Positions 33,791 to 42,215 of a stretch of DNA of 60,628 nt are shown piece after piece. Below the pieces are notes generated by a model. That model was not told where the DNA came from. It was given only the letters and a program-made list of their open reading frames with translations, and ran no database searches. The position numbers and the translations under genes are program-made. The DNA comes from Ga0074130 sp035492055 (GTDB lineage: Bacteria; Pseudomonadota; Gammaproteobacteria; Burkholderiales; Rhodocyclaceae): positions 1 to 60,628 of the forward strand of contig DATJJR010000094.1 in NCBI GenBank assembly GCA_035492055.1. The letters run 5' to 3'. Positions within the stretch are counted from its first letter, which is position 1, and each line of letters begins with the position of its first letter.

Positions 33791-33891
33791 GCCATACCTC
33801 GAATTCGAAGGCCGATAGTATCAGACAGGACAACTCAACTTTCGAAGCCCGCAGGGCGAACCCCTCAGATGAAACCGGATCTTGCAAAACA

Positions 33892-33918
33892 AAAAGGCCG
33901 CCTTGAAGGCGGCCTTTT
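33892..33918. terminator. Intrinsic terminator after rpsI
   Basis: A perfect 11-bp stem (33892-33902 with 33908-33918) has a TTGAA loop and A/T tracts at both ends. It ends the rplM-rpsI transcript, which runs on the minus strand. Confidence 0.9.
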
Positions 33919-33931
33919 CGCTTGAAGCGAA

Positions 33932-34327
33932 TTAACGCTTCGAGAACTGCTTGCGACGGCGCGCCTTGTGGAAGCCGACCTTCTTACGTTCGACTTCACG
34001 GGCATCGCGAGTCACGAAACCGGCCTTCGACAGCGACGACTTGAGGTCGGCGTTGTAGTCGATCAGGGCACGGGTGATACCGTGACGCACGGCGCCGGCT
34101 TGACCGGATTCACCGCCACCATGGACGTTGACCATGATGTCGAAAGTGTTGATGTGTTCGGTCAGTTCCAGCGGCTGACGCACGACCATGCGGCCGGTTT
34201 CGCGCGAGAAGAACTCATCCAGCGGCTTGCCGTTCACGACGATCTTGCCGGAGCCGGACTTCAGGAACACGCGAGCAACGGAAGTCTTGCGACGACCGGT
34301 ACCGTAGTAGTAGTTAGGAGTTGCCAT
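33932..34327 (-). CDS. rpsI: Small ribosomal subunit protein uS9
   Basis: The 131-residue protein has YYGTGRRKTSVARVFLK at the start and the conserved C-terminal tail FHKARRRKQFSKR, whose last residues contact the P-site tRNA anticodon loop. It starts at ATG 34327, 11 bp after rplM, and is closed by a clear terminator. Confidence 0.98.
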   Translation of the reverse strand: MATPNYYYGTGRRKTSVARVFLKSGSGKIVVNGKPLDEFFSRETGRMVVRQPLELTEHINTFDIMVNVHGGGESGQAGAVRHGITRALIDYNADLKSSLSKAGFVTRDAREVERKKVGFHKARRRKQFSKR

Positions 34328-34338
34328 TGTTCAGTTCC

Positions 34339-34767
34339 TTAAACGACCAGCGACTTAGGTTGCTGAGCGGTATGCGGGTGATCGGTACCGGTGTAGCACT
34401 TCAGCTTCTTCAGCATGGCGTAGCCGAGCGGGCCCTTGGGCAGCATGCCCTTGACAGCCTTTTCCAGCACGCGCTCGGGGAAGCGCTGTTGCAGCTTGGT
34501 GAAGTTGGTTTCGTAGATGCCGCCCGGGAAACCGGAGTGGCGGAAGTACTTCTTGTCTTGTGCCTTGTTGCCGGTCACGCGCAGCTTGTCGACATTGACA
34601 ACGACGATGTAGTCGCCGGTATCGACGTGCGGGGTGTACTCAGGCTTGTGCTTGCCACGCAGGCGCAGGGCGATTTGCGAGGCCAGACGGCCGAGCACGA
34701 GGTCGGTCGCATCGACGACGAACCAGTCGCGCTTGACTTCATGCGGCTTGGCGGAAAAAGTTTTCAT
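34339..34767 (-). CDS. rplM: Large ribosomal subunit protein uL13
   Basis: The 142-residue protein shows KTFSAKPHEVKRDWFVVDA and the rRNA-binding core KYFRHSGFPGGIYE. It is an early assembly protein of the 50S subunit and the promoter-proximal gene of the rplM-rpsI operon. The leader from the predicted promoter is about 120 nt, long enough for a regulatory structure, though none was proven. Confidence 0.98.
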   Translation of the reverse strand: MKTFSAKPHEVKRDWFVVDATDLVLGRLASQIALRLRGKHKPEYTPHVDTGDYIVVVNVDKLRVTGNKAQDKKYFRHSGFPGGIYETNFTKLQQRFPERVLEKAVKGMLPKGPLGYAMLKKLKCYTGTDHPHTAQQPKSLVV

Positions 34768-34895
34768 AACAAACTCTGCTATTTGTAAATTCGTTGGAAT
34801 TCGCTCGGACTTCGGGTTTCCCCTTGATCCTGGAACTCAATGCAGCGCACCCGTTGGCTGGCGGCCGCCCTTCATGGAGCAGTGGAAAGCCGGCG

Positions 34896-34925
34896 ATTTT
34901 ATTGCAGCTTTGCCCGCAAAGTCAA
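34896..34925 (-). promoter_or_regulatory. Sigma-70 promoter of rplM-rpsI
   Basis: On the minus strand TTGACT (34925-34920), an 18-bp spacer and TAAAAT (34901-34896). The promoter stands just after the prmC stop. Confidence 0.65.
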
Positions 34926-34937
34926 GTATTAAGGGCG

Positions 34938-35762
34938 TCAGAAACCCGGATTTGCCAGCCGGCCGCCGGAAACCCTGACGATCTCGGCCAAATCACGGTA
35001 AGCCAACGGAGAAAACCCTTTTTCTACAAGCACTTCCCGCATCAAACCGCCTTGATCGTAGCCATGCTCACAAAGCAAAGTACCGCCCGGCTTGAGCAAC
35101 TTGGTCGCGGCCGCAACGATACGGCGCAGGTCGGACAAACCTGCATCGGCGGCAGCCAGAGCAGTGCGCGGCTCAAAGCGCAGGTCGCCCTGCTGGAGAT
35201 GCACATCATCCGGAGCAATGTAAGGCGGATTGCTGACGATGAGATCGAAGTCGCGCCCACTGATATTTGCCGCCCAATCGGAGCAAATGAATGTCACACG
35301 GCCACCCAGTGTCGTCGCATTGCTACGCGCAATCGTCAACGCCGCTTCCGAAAAATCGACCGCTGTCACTTGCGCGTCGGGCCTTGCCAACGCCAACGAA
35401 ACAGCAATACAGCCGCTGCCGGTACCCAGATCCAGCACTTTTGGAGAGAGTGTTTGCGCAATCGCCGCCAAGCCCTGCTCTACCAGCAACTCGGTTTCCG
35501 GCCGCGGAATCAGCACACCGGGCGCAACGGCAAAGCGATGTCCATAGAACTCGCGCCAACCCAGAATGTAGGCCACGGGCTCACCGGCGACACGGCGCTT
35601 AACCCAGTCTGCGTAGCGCGCAGCAATCTCCGTCGGCAATTCATCGCCATCGTGCGCCACCAGCCACGCACGATTTTTGCCACTGGCTTCGGCCAGTAAC
35701 AGGCTGGCCTCGAACGGCTCGATGCGCACGCGCGCGTCAGCCAGGGCCTCGGCAACTTTCAC
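34938..35762 (-). CDS. prmC: Release factor glutamine methyltransferase PrmC
   Basis: The 274-residue enzyme methylates the Gln of the GGQ motif in release factors. The catalytic NPPY is in IVSNPPYIAPDD, and the AdoMet-binding motif is VLDLGTGSGCIAVSLA. The start is GTG, overlapping the prfA stop by 4 nt (GTGA), so translation is coupled to its substrate gene. It ends the hemA-prfA-prmC operon. Confidence 0.96.
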   Translation of the reverse strand: MKVAEALADARVRIEPFEASLLLAEASGKNRAWLVAHDGDELPTEIAARYADWVKRRVAGEPVAYILGWREFYGHRFAVAPGVLIPRPETELLVEQGLAAIAQTLSPKVLDLGTGSGCIAVSLALARPDAQVTAVDFSEAALTIARSNATTLGGRVTFICSDWAANISGRDFDLIVSNPPYIAPDDVHLQQGDLRFEPRTALAAADAGLSDLRRIVAAATKLLKPGGTLLCEHGYDQGGLMREVLVEKGFSPLAYRDLAEIVRVSGGRLANPGF

Positions 35763-36844
35763 TGCGTGCTTTCCGACAAGGCTGCAAGCAGGTCGGCCTG
35801 ATGTTCAGCCGTCAACGCTGCGACCAATTCATCCAGTTCACCGTCCATCACTGCATCGATCTTGTAGAGCGTCAAATTGATACGGTGGTCAGTCACCCGT
35901 CCCTGCGGAAAATTGTAGGTACGGATGCGCTCGGAGCGATCGCCGCTGCCGACCAGCGATTTGCGCGTCGAGGCAATCTGTTGCTGCTGTGCGCGCTGTT
36001 GCGCATCATTGATGCGCGCGACCAATACGCTCATGGCCTGTGCCTTGTTGCGATGCTGTGAACGGTCGTCCTGGCACTCGACGACGATGCCGGTTGGCAT
36101 GTGCGTAATACGCACGGCCGAATCGGTCTTGTTGATGTGCTGACCGCCAGCGCCGGAGGCACGATAAGTGTCGATACGCAGATCGGCCGGATTGATCACC
36201 ACATCTTCCAGCTCGTCGGCTTCCGGCATCACCGCAACGGTACATGCCGAGGTGTGAATGCGCCCCTGCGACTCAGTTTCCGGCACACGCTGCACACGAT
36301 GCCCGCCCGATTCAAACTTGAGTTTCGAATACGCGCCACTGCCGACAATGCGCGCGATCACTTCCCGATACCCGCCAAGCTCCGACTCATTCACGGAGAC
36401 AATTTCGACTTGCCAGCGCTGACGCTCGGCGTAACGCGTGTACATGCGAAACAAGTTGCCAGCAAACAGCGCTGACTCGTCGCCACCAGTACCGGCACGG
36501 ATTTCGAGGAAGAGATTTTTCTCGTCGTTCGGATCGCGCGGCAACAGCGCGAGTTGCAATGCACCCTCAAGCCGCGCCATCGTTGCCTTCGCTGCTTCAA
36601 CCTCTTCCGCAGCAAAATCCTTCATTTCCGGATCGTTGCTCATTTCCTGCGCCGACGCCAGATCGCGCTCAGCCTGCGTCCACTCACCCCACAACGCGGC
36701 AATCGGCGACACCTCGGCATGCTCCTTGGTGAGCTTGCGATAGTTGCCCATGTCGCGCGTCGCCTCTTCACTGGCAAGCAAGCGATCGAGTTCGACAAGG
36801 CGTTCGGCAAGGTTTTCGAGTTTTTCCCGGATGCTGGATTTCAT
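35759..36844 (-). CDS. prfA: Peptide chain release factor 1
   Basis: The 361-residue class I release factor reads UAA and UAG. The GGQ motif is in RASGAGGQHINKTDSAVR, which PrmC methylates. I chose ATG 36844 (MKSSIREKLENLA), the family start; the open frame upstream is unconserved. It lies 70 bp after hemA and overlaps prmC. Confidence 0.97.
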   Translation of the reverse strand: MKSSIREKLENLAERLVELDRLLASEEATRDMGNYRKLTKEHAEVSPIAALWGEWTQAERDLASAQEMSNDPEMKDFAAEEVEAAKATMARLEGALQLALLPRDPNDEKNLFLEIRAGTGGDESALFAGNLFRMYTRYAERQRWQVEIVSVNESELGGYREVIARIVGSGAYSKLKFESGGHRVQRVPETESQGRIHTSACTVAVMPEADELEDVVINPADLRIDTYRASGAGGQHINKTDSAVRITHMPTGIVVECQDDRSQHRNKAQAMSVLVARINDAQQRAQQQQIASTRKSLVGSGDRSERIRTYNFPQGRVTDHRINLTLYKIDAVMDGELDELVAALTAEHQADLLAALSESTQ

Positions 36845-36914
36845 AGTAATGAAAGGCGAATGAGGACACGCACCTGCACATTCCATGAATGGCAGGCACA
36901 CAGCGACAGCAGCG

Positions 36915-38198
36915 CTAGCGGTCGGACGGAAGGTTGTAAATGCGCGAAATCGCGCGGGCCAGCTCAGCGCGATCCGCGCCGTCGGCTTGATTGAGCGCCT
37001 GGGTCGGCGCGTGCATCAGCTTGTTGGACAAACCGTGAGACAGTTGCTCAAGTACGGCAACCGGATCGTCCCCGCGAGCAAGCAGGCGCAGGGCATGTTC
37101 GAGTTCCAGCTTGCGCGTTTCCTCGGCAGTGTCACGCAGTGCGCGGATCGTCGGCACGACTTCGCGCGCATCCATCCAGTGCAGGAAGTGATCGACGCGC
37201 GTGTCAATGATGGACTCCGCCTCCACCACTGCAGCCATGCGGGACTCAAGACCGGCCTCGACGATCTGGCCGAGATCGTCGATCGTGTAGAGAAACACGT
37301 CGTCGAGACGTCCGACTTCGGCTTCAATATCGCGCGGCACAGCCAAGTCGACCATCACCATCGGCCGATGTCGGCGCGTTTTCAACGCACGCTCAACTGT
37401 GCCGAGCCCGAGTATCGGTACGGGGCTGGCCGTGCACGAAACCACGATGTCGTATTCATGCAGGCGCTCGGCAATGTCGTCCAGGCGCATCGTATCGCTG
37501 TGGATATGCGCATCGGTATCGGCATTTCCACTCAGGCGTGCGGCCAGTGCCGTACCGCGCTCCAGCGTGCGATTGGCAATCGTGATGCGGCGAGGCTGCT
37601 GCGCTGCGAAATGATTTGCACAAAGCTCGACCATTTCACCGGCGCCGATGAACAGCACGCTCTGGTCACGCATGTCGCCGAAAATGCGCGCCGACAGACG
37701 CACTGCAGCAGCGGCCATGGACACGATATTGGCGCCGATGGCCGTGGTTGAACGTACCTCCTTGGCCACGGCAAAGGTGCGCTGGAACAAGCGATTCAGC
37801 GTCGCACCGAGCGTACCCGCCTCTTCGGCAGCACGGGCGGCCTGCTTCATCTGACCGAGAATCTGCGGTTCACCGAGCACCATGGAGTCCAGCCCGGACG
37901 CAACGCGGAACATATGGCGCACGGCATCACGTTCAGGATGCGTGTAAAGGTATTGCTGCAGCTGGTGCTCCGGCATCTTGTGATACTGCGCCAGCCAGTC
38001 GATCGCAGCCTGCGGCGCCTCTGCACTGAAATACAGCTCAGTGCGATTGCACGTCGACAAGATCGCCGCCTCGCGTGCACCGTGTCCCTGCAGCAGGTCG
38101 TGCAGCGCAGCAGGCAACCTCGCCAAATCGAAGGCGATCTGCTCGCGCACAGTCAATGGCGCGGTATGGTGATTGAGGCCGAGGGCGAACAGACGCAT
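36915..38198 (-). CDS. hemA: Glutamyl-tRNA reductase
   Basis: The 427-residue enzyme makes glutamate-1-semialdehyde from glutamyl-tRNA in the C5 pathway to tetrapyrroles. It has the catalytic Cys in ILSTCNRTELY, an NADPH-binding domain (VLFIGAGEMVELCANHF) and a C-terminal dimerisation helix. Siroheme for NirB and heme both derive from this pathway. It starts at ATG 38198 and is divergent from the OmpA-like gene. Confidence 0.97.
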   Translation of the reverse strand: MRLFALGLNHHTAPLTVREQIAFDLARLPAALHDLLQGHGAREAAILSTCNRTELYFSAEAPQAAIDWLAQYHKMPEHQLQQYLYTHPERDAVRHMFRVASGLDSMVLGEPQILGQMKQAARAAEEAGTLGATLNRLFQRTFAVAKEVRSTTAIGANIVSMAAAAVRLSARIFGDMRDQSVLFIGAGEMVELCANHFAAQQPRRITIANRTLERGTALAARLSGNADTDAHIHSDTMRLDDIAERLHEYDIVVSCTASPVPILGLGTVERALKTRRHRPMVMVDLAVPRDIEAEVGRLDDVFLYTIDDLGQIVEAGLESRMAAVVEAESIIDTRVDHFLHWMDAREVVPTIRALRDTAEETRKLELEHALRLLARGDDPVAVLEQLSHGLSNKLMHAPTQALNQADGADRAELARAISRIYNLPSDR

Positions 38199-38342
38199 CG
38201 GAACGCATGGAAAACAGGATGCGGCATTTTATCAGCCCGTGGCTCCCTCAACCGGCAAGGTCAGCATCAGGACAGGACGAGCGGTTAGAATTCCGCATCG
38301 ATTTGCTTCAGATCAATGGCTTCAGATCAAGGAATGTCGGCA

Positions 38343-38852
38343 ATGCCCTTTTTCCATCTGCACTCGCGCCTGTCCCTCACGACGCTTCTCGTACCCTTCG
38401 CCTCTCTGTTGCTTGCCGCATGCGCCACCACTGGCAGCCCAAATCCCCAGCAAGCGGCAAGCAACGACGATACAGATGCGCCTGCGTATCGCACCGGCAC
38501 GGCAAAGGCATCGTTCCCGGAATTCAACGGCCCGCAAATCGTCTTCGCGCCCGAATCGTCCGATCTCCCCGACAACGCCACTCAACTGCTCGACGAGATC
38601 GCAGCCAAGCTGAAGGCTGATCCACAAGCCAACGTCGTTCTCATCGGCCATACCGAGGACATGGGCAGCAGCGAGATGTCGATTGCAGTATCGGGCCGTT
38701 GCGCCCGGGCAGTCAGCCTGGCCTTGATCAAGCGTGGTGCCAAGCCGATGCAGATCCGTACCCTCGCGCGCGGCAACGACCGTGGCCTGCTCAGCGTACG
38801 CAAAGCGATCAGCCGCGTCGACATCGTCGTGGTCAACAGCAACAGCCTGTAA
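38343..38852 (+). CDS. OmpA-family peptidoglycan-binding lipoprotein
   Basis: The 169-residue protein has a lipoprotein signal with lipobox LAAC (Cys about residue 27), a disordered linker (TTGSPNPQQAASNDDTDAP) and an OmpA_C-like domain (FAPESSDLPDNATQLLDEIA, VVLIGHTEDMGSSEMSIAVSGRCARAV) that normally binds diaminopimelate in peptidoglycan. It should tether the outer membrane to the wall. Start codons at 38316, 38334 and 38343 are possible; I chose 38343 because AAGGA lies nine nt upstream and the signal peptide starts there. A short direct repeat (TTCAGATCAA) precedes the gene. Confidence 0.83.
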   Translation: MPFFHLHSRLSLTTLLVPFASLLLAACATTGSPNPQQAASNDDTDAPAYRTGTAKASFPEFNGPQIVFAPESSDLPDNATQLLDEIAAKLKADPQANVVLIGHTEDMGSSEMSIAVSGRCARAVSLALIKRGAKPMQIRTLARGNDRGLLSVRKAISRVDIVVVNSNSL

Positions 38853-38988
38853 TCCAAGCCATTCAGGAAGACGCCAGTAAAGATACGCAATACAACAGTC
38901 GCGCCGCTATTTCCCCAAGCGAGACTGGCCGCCTCATCATTTCGCATTATGATACGCAGCCCTTGGTTCACTCGGCCCGCTTTTCATC

Positions 38989-39759
38989 TTGCCCTCCTCT
39001 CCTACGGAAAATCGCAGCGGCATTCAGGTTATTGAACGCATGATGTGCGTTCTGGATGCGCTCGCCAGCCATCCTGATCCGGTCAGTCTCAAGCAGCTCG
39101 CGGCCGAGACCGAACTGCATCCCTCAACGACGCACCGCATCCTTGCTGCCATGGCGCAGAGCGGCTTTGTTGAGCGCGCCGATGGCGGCACCTATCGTCT
39201 CGGCATCCGTCTGCTTGAACTCGGCAACGTCGTGCGCTCGCGCCTTAACATTCGCGACGCGGCCATGCCGCTGATGCAAAAGCTGCACAAGCAACTGGGC
39301 GAAAGCGTCAATCTTGGAACCCGCCAGGGCGACGAGATCATTTATGTTGAACGCACGTCGAGCGGCAGTGCTTCCGTCAAAGTAGTTCACCTGATCGGTG
39401 CCCGCGCGCCGCTGCACGTCACATCAGTCGGCAAGTTGTATCTGGCCGAAGCGCGCAGCAGCGACGTACGCGCCTATGCCGAACGTACCGGCTTGCCACG
39501 CTACACGCCGGCCTCGATCACTACCCTGACCGCGCTCGAAGCTGAACTTGCCAAAGTACGCAAGGAAGGCGTGTCCTTCGACAACGAGGAAATCGAAACG
39601 GGCCTTCGCTGCATTGCCGCACCAGTGCGCGACGATACCGGCGTCATCGTCGGCGGTCTGTCGATTTCCGCACCGGCAGAACGCTTCGATGCCATCTGGG
39701 CGCCCGTCGTCCGACAAGTGGCCGACGAACTCTCCGCCACACTGGGCTACAAGCCCTGA
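38989..39759 (+). CDS. IclR-family transcriptional regulator
   Basis: The 256-residue protein has an N-terminal winged helix (VSLKQLAAETELHPSTTHRIL) and a C-terminal IclR effector domain (HLIGARAPLHVTSVGKLYLA, GLRCIAAPVRDDTG). It probably controls the adjacent branched-chain-amino-acid-type ABC operon, 90 bp downstream, and binds a small organic acid or amino acid derivative. The start is TTG 38989, with no in-frame ATG before the helix-turn-helix and no clear ribosome-binding site, so the N-terminus is the weakest part of the call. Confidence 0.87.
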   Translation: MPSSPTENRSGIQVIERMMCVLDALASHPDPVSLKQLAAETELHPSTTHRILAAMAQSGFVERADGGTYRLGIRLLELGNVVRSRLNIRDAAMPLMQKLHKQLGESVNLGTRQGDEIIYVERTSSGSASVKVVHLIGARAPLHVTSVGKLYLAEARSSDVRAYAERTGLPRYTPASITTLTALEAELAKVRKEGVSFDNEEIETGLRCIAAPVRDDTGVIVGGLSISAPAERFDAIWAPVVRQVADELSATLGYKP

Positions 39760-39767
39760 CATAAAAC

Positions 39768-39796
39768 TGGCTTATCGATGTCTGGGGTTTTATAAT
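39768..39796 (+). promoter_or_regulatory. Sigma-70-like promoter of the branched-chain-type ABC operon
   Basis: A perfect -10 TATAAT at 39791-39796 has a weak -35 TGGCTT at 39768-39773 with 17-bp spacing. A weak -35 would suit activation or repression by the adjoining IclR protein. Confidence 0.55.
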
Positions 39797-39849
39797 CGAC
39801 TCCGCAGTGGCAGTGTTCGCCCGCACCACCCAACAGGAGAGTCGCCATT

Positions 39850-41088
39850 ATGAAAAAAACCCTCATCGCTACCCTGATGATCGCCGCCCTCGGCAGCGTT
39901 GCGCCCGTCTGGGCCGACGGCATCACGCTTGCACTCACGGGCCCGTATTCCGGCGGCTCGGCGCCGATGGGCGTCTCAATGCGCGACGGCGCCAAGCTCG
40001 CCATCAATGAAATCAACGCCAACGGTGGTGTTGACGTCGGCGGCAAGAAGCAAAAGATCACCGTCATCGAACGCGACGACGAAGCCAAGAATGAGCGCGG
40101 CGCGCTGATCGCACAAGAACTCGCCTCCATGGACGGCCTCACCGGCGTCATCGGCAGCGCTAACACCGGCGTCGTCATCGCCGGCGACAAATACCTGCAA
40201 GACAAGGGCATTCCCAAGATCATCACGCCGGCTGCCGGTTCCGCCGCCATGACGCAATGGCGCGGCAAGGCACCGAACGGCTTGTCGATCTTCCGCTTTG
40301 CTGCACATGACGGCATCCAGACCGCAATGGTCGTGCGCGAAGCCATCAGCCGCAATTACACCAAGGTCGCGCTGCTGTGCGACTCCACCAACTACGGCAA
40401 GTCCGGCCACGACGATCTGCTCAACCAGATCAAGGCCCAGGGCGGCAAGCTGCAAGTCGTCACGGACGACAAGTTCAACATCGGCGACAAGGACATGAGC
40501 GCGCAACTTCTGCGCGCCAAGGCTGCCGGCGCACAAGCCGTGCTGGTGTGGGGCATCGGCCCTGAACTCGCCGCCATCGCCAATGGCAAGGCCAAATTGG
40601 GCATGAAAGAGCCGCTGATCGGCGGCTGGACTTTCTCCATGTCCAATTACATCGACAACGCCGGCAAGAACGGTGACGGCACGCTGATGCCGCAAACCTT
40701 CATTGAAGAACCGGTGACGCCGAAGGCCGACGCTTTCATCAACAGCTATCGCCGTAACTACGACGTCAAGCACATTCCTTCACCGGTCTCCGCTGCGCAG
40801 GGTTACGACGCCGTGTTGATCTTCGCCGCCGCGATTCATCAGGCCGGCAGCACCGATCCAAAGAAGGTCGTCGCTGCGCTGGAAGATCTGCAGGCACCGG
40901 TCCCGGGCGTGATCGCCACCTGGAACAAGCCGTTCTCCAAGTGGAACCCGGATGACGTCAACACGCACGAAGCCTTCACCGATGCGCAAACCGTCATGGG
41001 CATGGTCAAGAACGGCGCCGTCACTTTCGCCCATCCCGAAGACAAGGCACGGTTGGCCAAGGCTGCTGCAGGGAAAAAGTCGAAGTAA
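39850..41088 (+). CDS. Branched-chain-amino-acid-type ABC transporter binding protein
   Basis: The 412-residue periplasmic protein is of the LivK/UrtA/FmdD class. A Sec signal (MKKTLIATLMIAALGSVAPVWA) is followed by ITLALTGPYSGGSAPMG and LAINEINANGGV, the ligand-binding fold of this family. Possible ligands include branched-chain amino acids, short amides, urea and aromatic acids; the sequence does not decide. Predicted to be secreted in excess over the permease, which fits the hairpin array that separates it from the next gene. Confidence 0.88.
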   Translation: MKKTLIATLMIAALGSVAPVWADGITLALTGPYSGGSAPMGVSMRDGAKLAINEINANGGVDVGGKKQKITVIERDDEAKNERGALIAQELASMDGLTGVIGSANTGVVIAGDKYLQDKGIPKIITPAAGSAAMTQWRGKAPNGLSIFRFAAHDGIQTAMVVREAISRNYTKVALLCDSTNYGKSGHDDLLNQIKAQGGKLQVVTDDKFNIGDKDMSAQLLRAKAAGAQAVLVWGIGPELAAIANGKAKLGMKEPLIGGWTFSMSNYIDNAGKNGDGTLMPQTFIEEPVTPKADAFINSYRRNYDVKHIPSPVSAAQGYDAVLIFAAAIHQAGSTDPKKVVAALEDLQAPVPGVIATWNKPFSKWNPDDVNTHEAFTDAQTVMGMVKNGAVTFAHPEDKARLAKAAAGKKSK

Positions 41089-41092
41089 AACC

Positions 41093-41289
41093 ACTCACGC
41101 ATAGCGTGAGTCTCTTGCCCCGCCTATGGCGGGGCAATTCGCTTCAGTCGGAGCTGCCCTATCGGGCAGCTCCATTTGGAAACACCCCATGGCCGCTCTA
41201 CGGCAGATGGGTTAAAAACACCGCCGTCAGGCGCATCTCAAAGCAAAGTCGTTTGCCCGCAAACGACGAGACCCGAACTCCGTTCGGGT
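41093..41289 (+). repeat. Array of seven consecutive hairpins between the binding protein and permease genes
   Basis: Seven inverted repeats fill the spacer: 41093-41111 (8 bp), 41115-41137 (10 bp), 41150-41173 (10 bp), 41186-41211 (5+4 bp with bulges), 41222-41233 (4 bp), 41248-41267 (8 bp) and 41271-41289 (8 bp). Loops are 3 to 5 nt. None has a T-run, so they are not typical terminators. They could protect the 3' end of the binding-protein message and lower permease expression. Confidence 0.85.
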
Positions 41290-41302
41290 GGGGTTTATAA
41301 CA

Positions 41303-42181
41303 ATGGATTCTTCCGTCATTCTTCAGATCATCGTCAGCGGCGCGCTGATGGGTCTTGTCTATGCGCTGATCGCCTACGGCTTCCAGCTCACCTACGCCAC
41401 CAGCAAGAGCCTCAACTTCGGCCAGGGCGAACTGGTCATGTTCTCGGCCTTTTGCAGCCTGACACTGCAGGACTGGGGCGTGCCCTACTGGCTGATGGTG
41501 CCGCTCGGTCTCATCATCGGCGCCGTGCTCGGCCTTGTCGTCGAACACGCTGCCGTGCGCTTGGCACTCGAACAGAAATCCGAAGGCTGGATTCTGCTCA
41601 CCATCATCGTCGGCCTGTTTGCCTTCTCGCTCGCTGAAAACATCTGGGGTCGCGACGACCGTCCGTTCCCGACGCCAATTCCATCCGACTCGTTCAACGT
41701 GTTCGGCATCGATATCACCTGGACGGAAGTCTCCGTCGCCGTCGGCGTGCTCGGCATCATGGGCCTGGTCGAATTGTTCAAGCGCCGCACACTGCTCGGC
41801 AAGGCCTTCGACGCCGTGTCCGCCGACCGCGATGCAGCCGAGCTGATGGGCATCTCGGCGACGCGTACCGTCATGCTGTCCTACGGTTTGTCGGGCATGG
41901 TCGCGGCGCTCGCCGGCATTTTGGTTTCACCGATCACCACCGTCGGCCCGACCATGGCGTCGGCCATCATCCTCAAGGCTTTCTCGGTCGCTGTCGTCGC
42001 TGGACTCAATTCCGGCTTTGGCGTCGTCGTCGTCGGCCTTGCGCTCGGCGCCATCGAAAATCTCGCCAGTCTCTATCTCGGCAGCGGCTGGCGCGAAGCG
42101 CCGGGGCTGGTGCTTCTCATCATGGCGCTGGCGCTACGCCCGAATGGCATCTTCGGCAAAGCCACCATTCGTAAAGTTTAA
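41303..42181 (+). CDS. Branched-chain-type ABC permease, LivH class
   Basis: The 292-residue inner-membrane permease has eight or so transmembrane helices. Typical LivH landmarks are ATSKSLNFGQGELVMFSAF and RDAAELMGISATRTVMLSYG. I chose ATG 41303 (MDSSVIL); the GTG at 41288 falls in the last hairpin and is unlikely. It follows the hairpin array and precedes the fused permease-ATPase by 34 nt. Confidence 0.92.
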   Translation: MDSSVILQIIVSGALMGLVYALIAYGFQLTYATSKSLNFGQGELVMFSAFCSLTLQDWGVPYWLMVPLGLIIGAVLGLVVEHAAVRLALEQKSEGWILLTIIVGLFAFSLAENIWGRDDRPFPTPIPSDSFNVFGIDITWTEVSVAVGVLGIMGLVELFKRRTLLGKAFDAVSADRDAAELMGISATRTVMLSYGLSGMVAALAGILVSPITTVGPTMASAIILKAFSVAVVAGLNSGFGVVVVGLALGAIENLASLYLGSGWREAPGLVLLIMALALRPNGIFGKATIRKV

Positions 42182-42215
42182 AAGCGCAAAGTCTGAGAAA
42201 AGGCTCATCCAGAAT

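Noticed and set aside
41093..41289. Rho-independent terminators in the hairpin array
   Set aside because: None of the stems is followed by a T-run and the array lies inside an operon.
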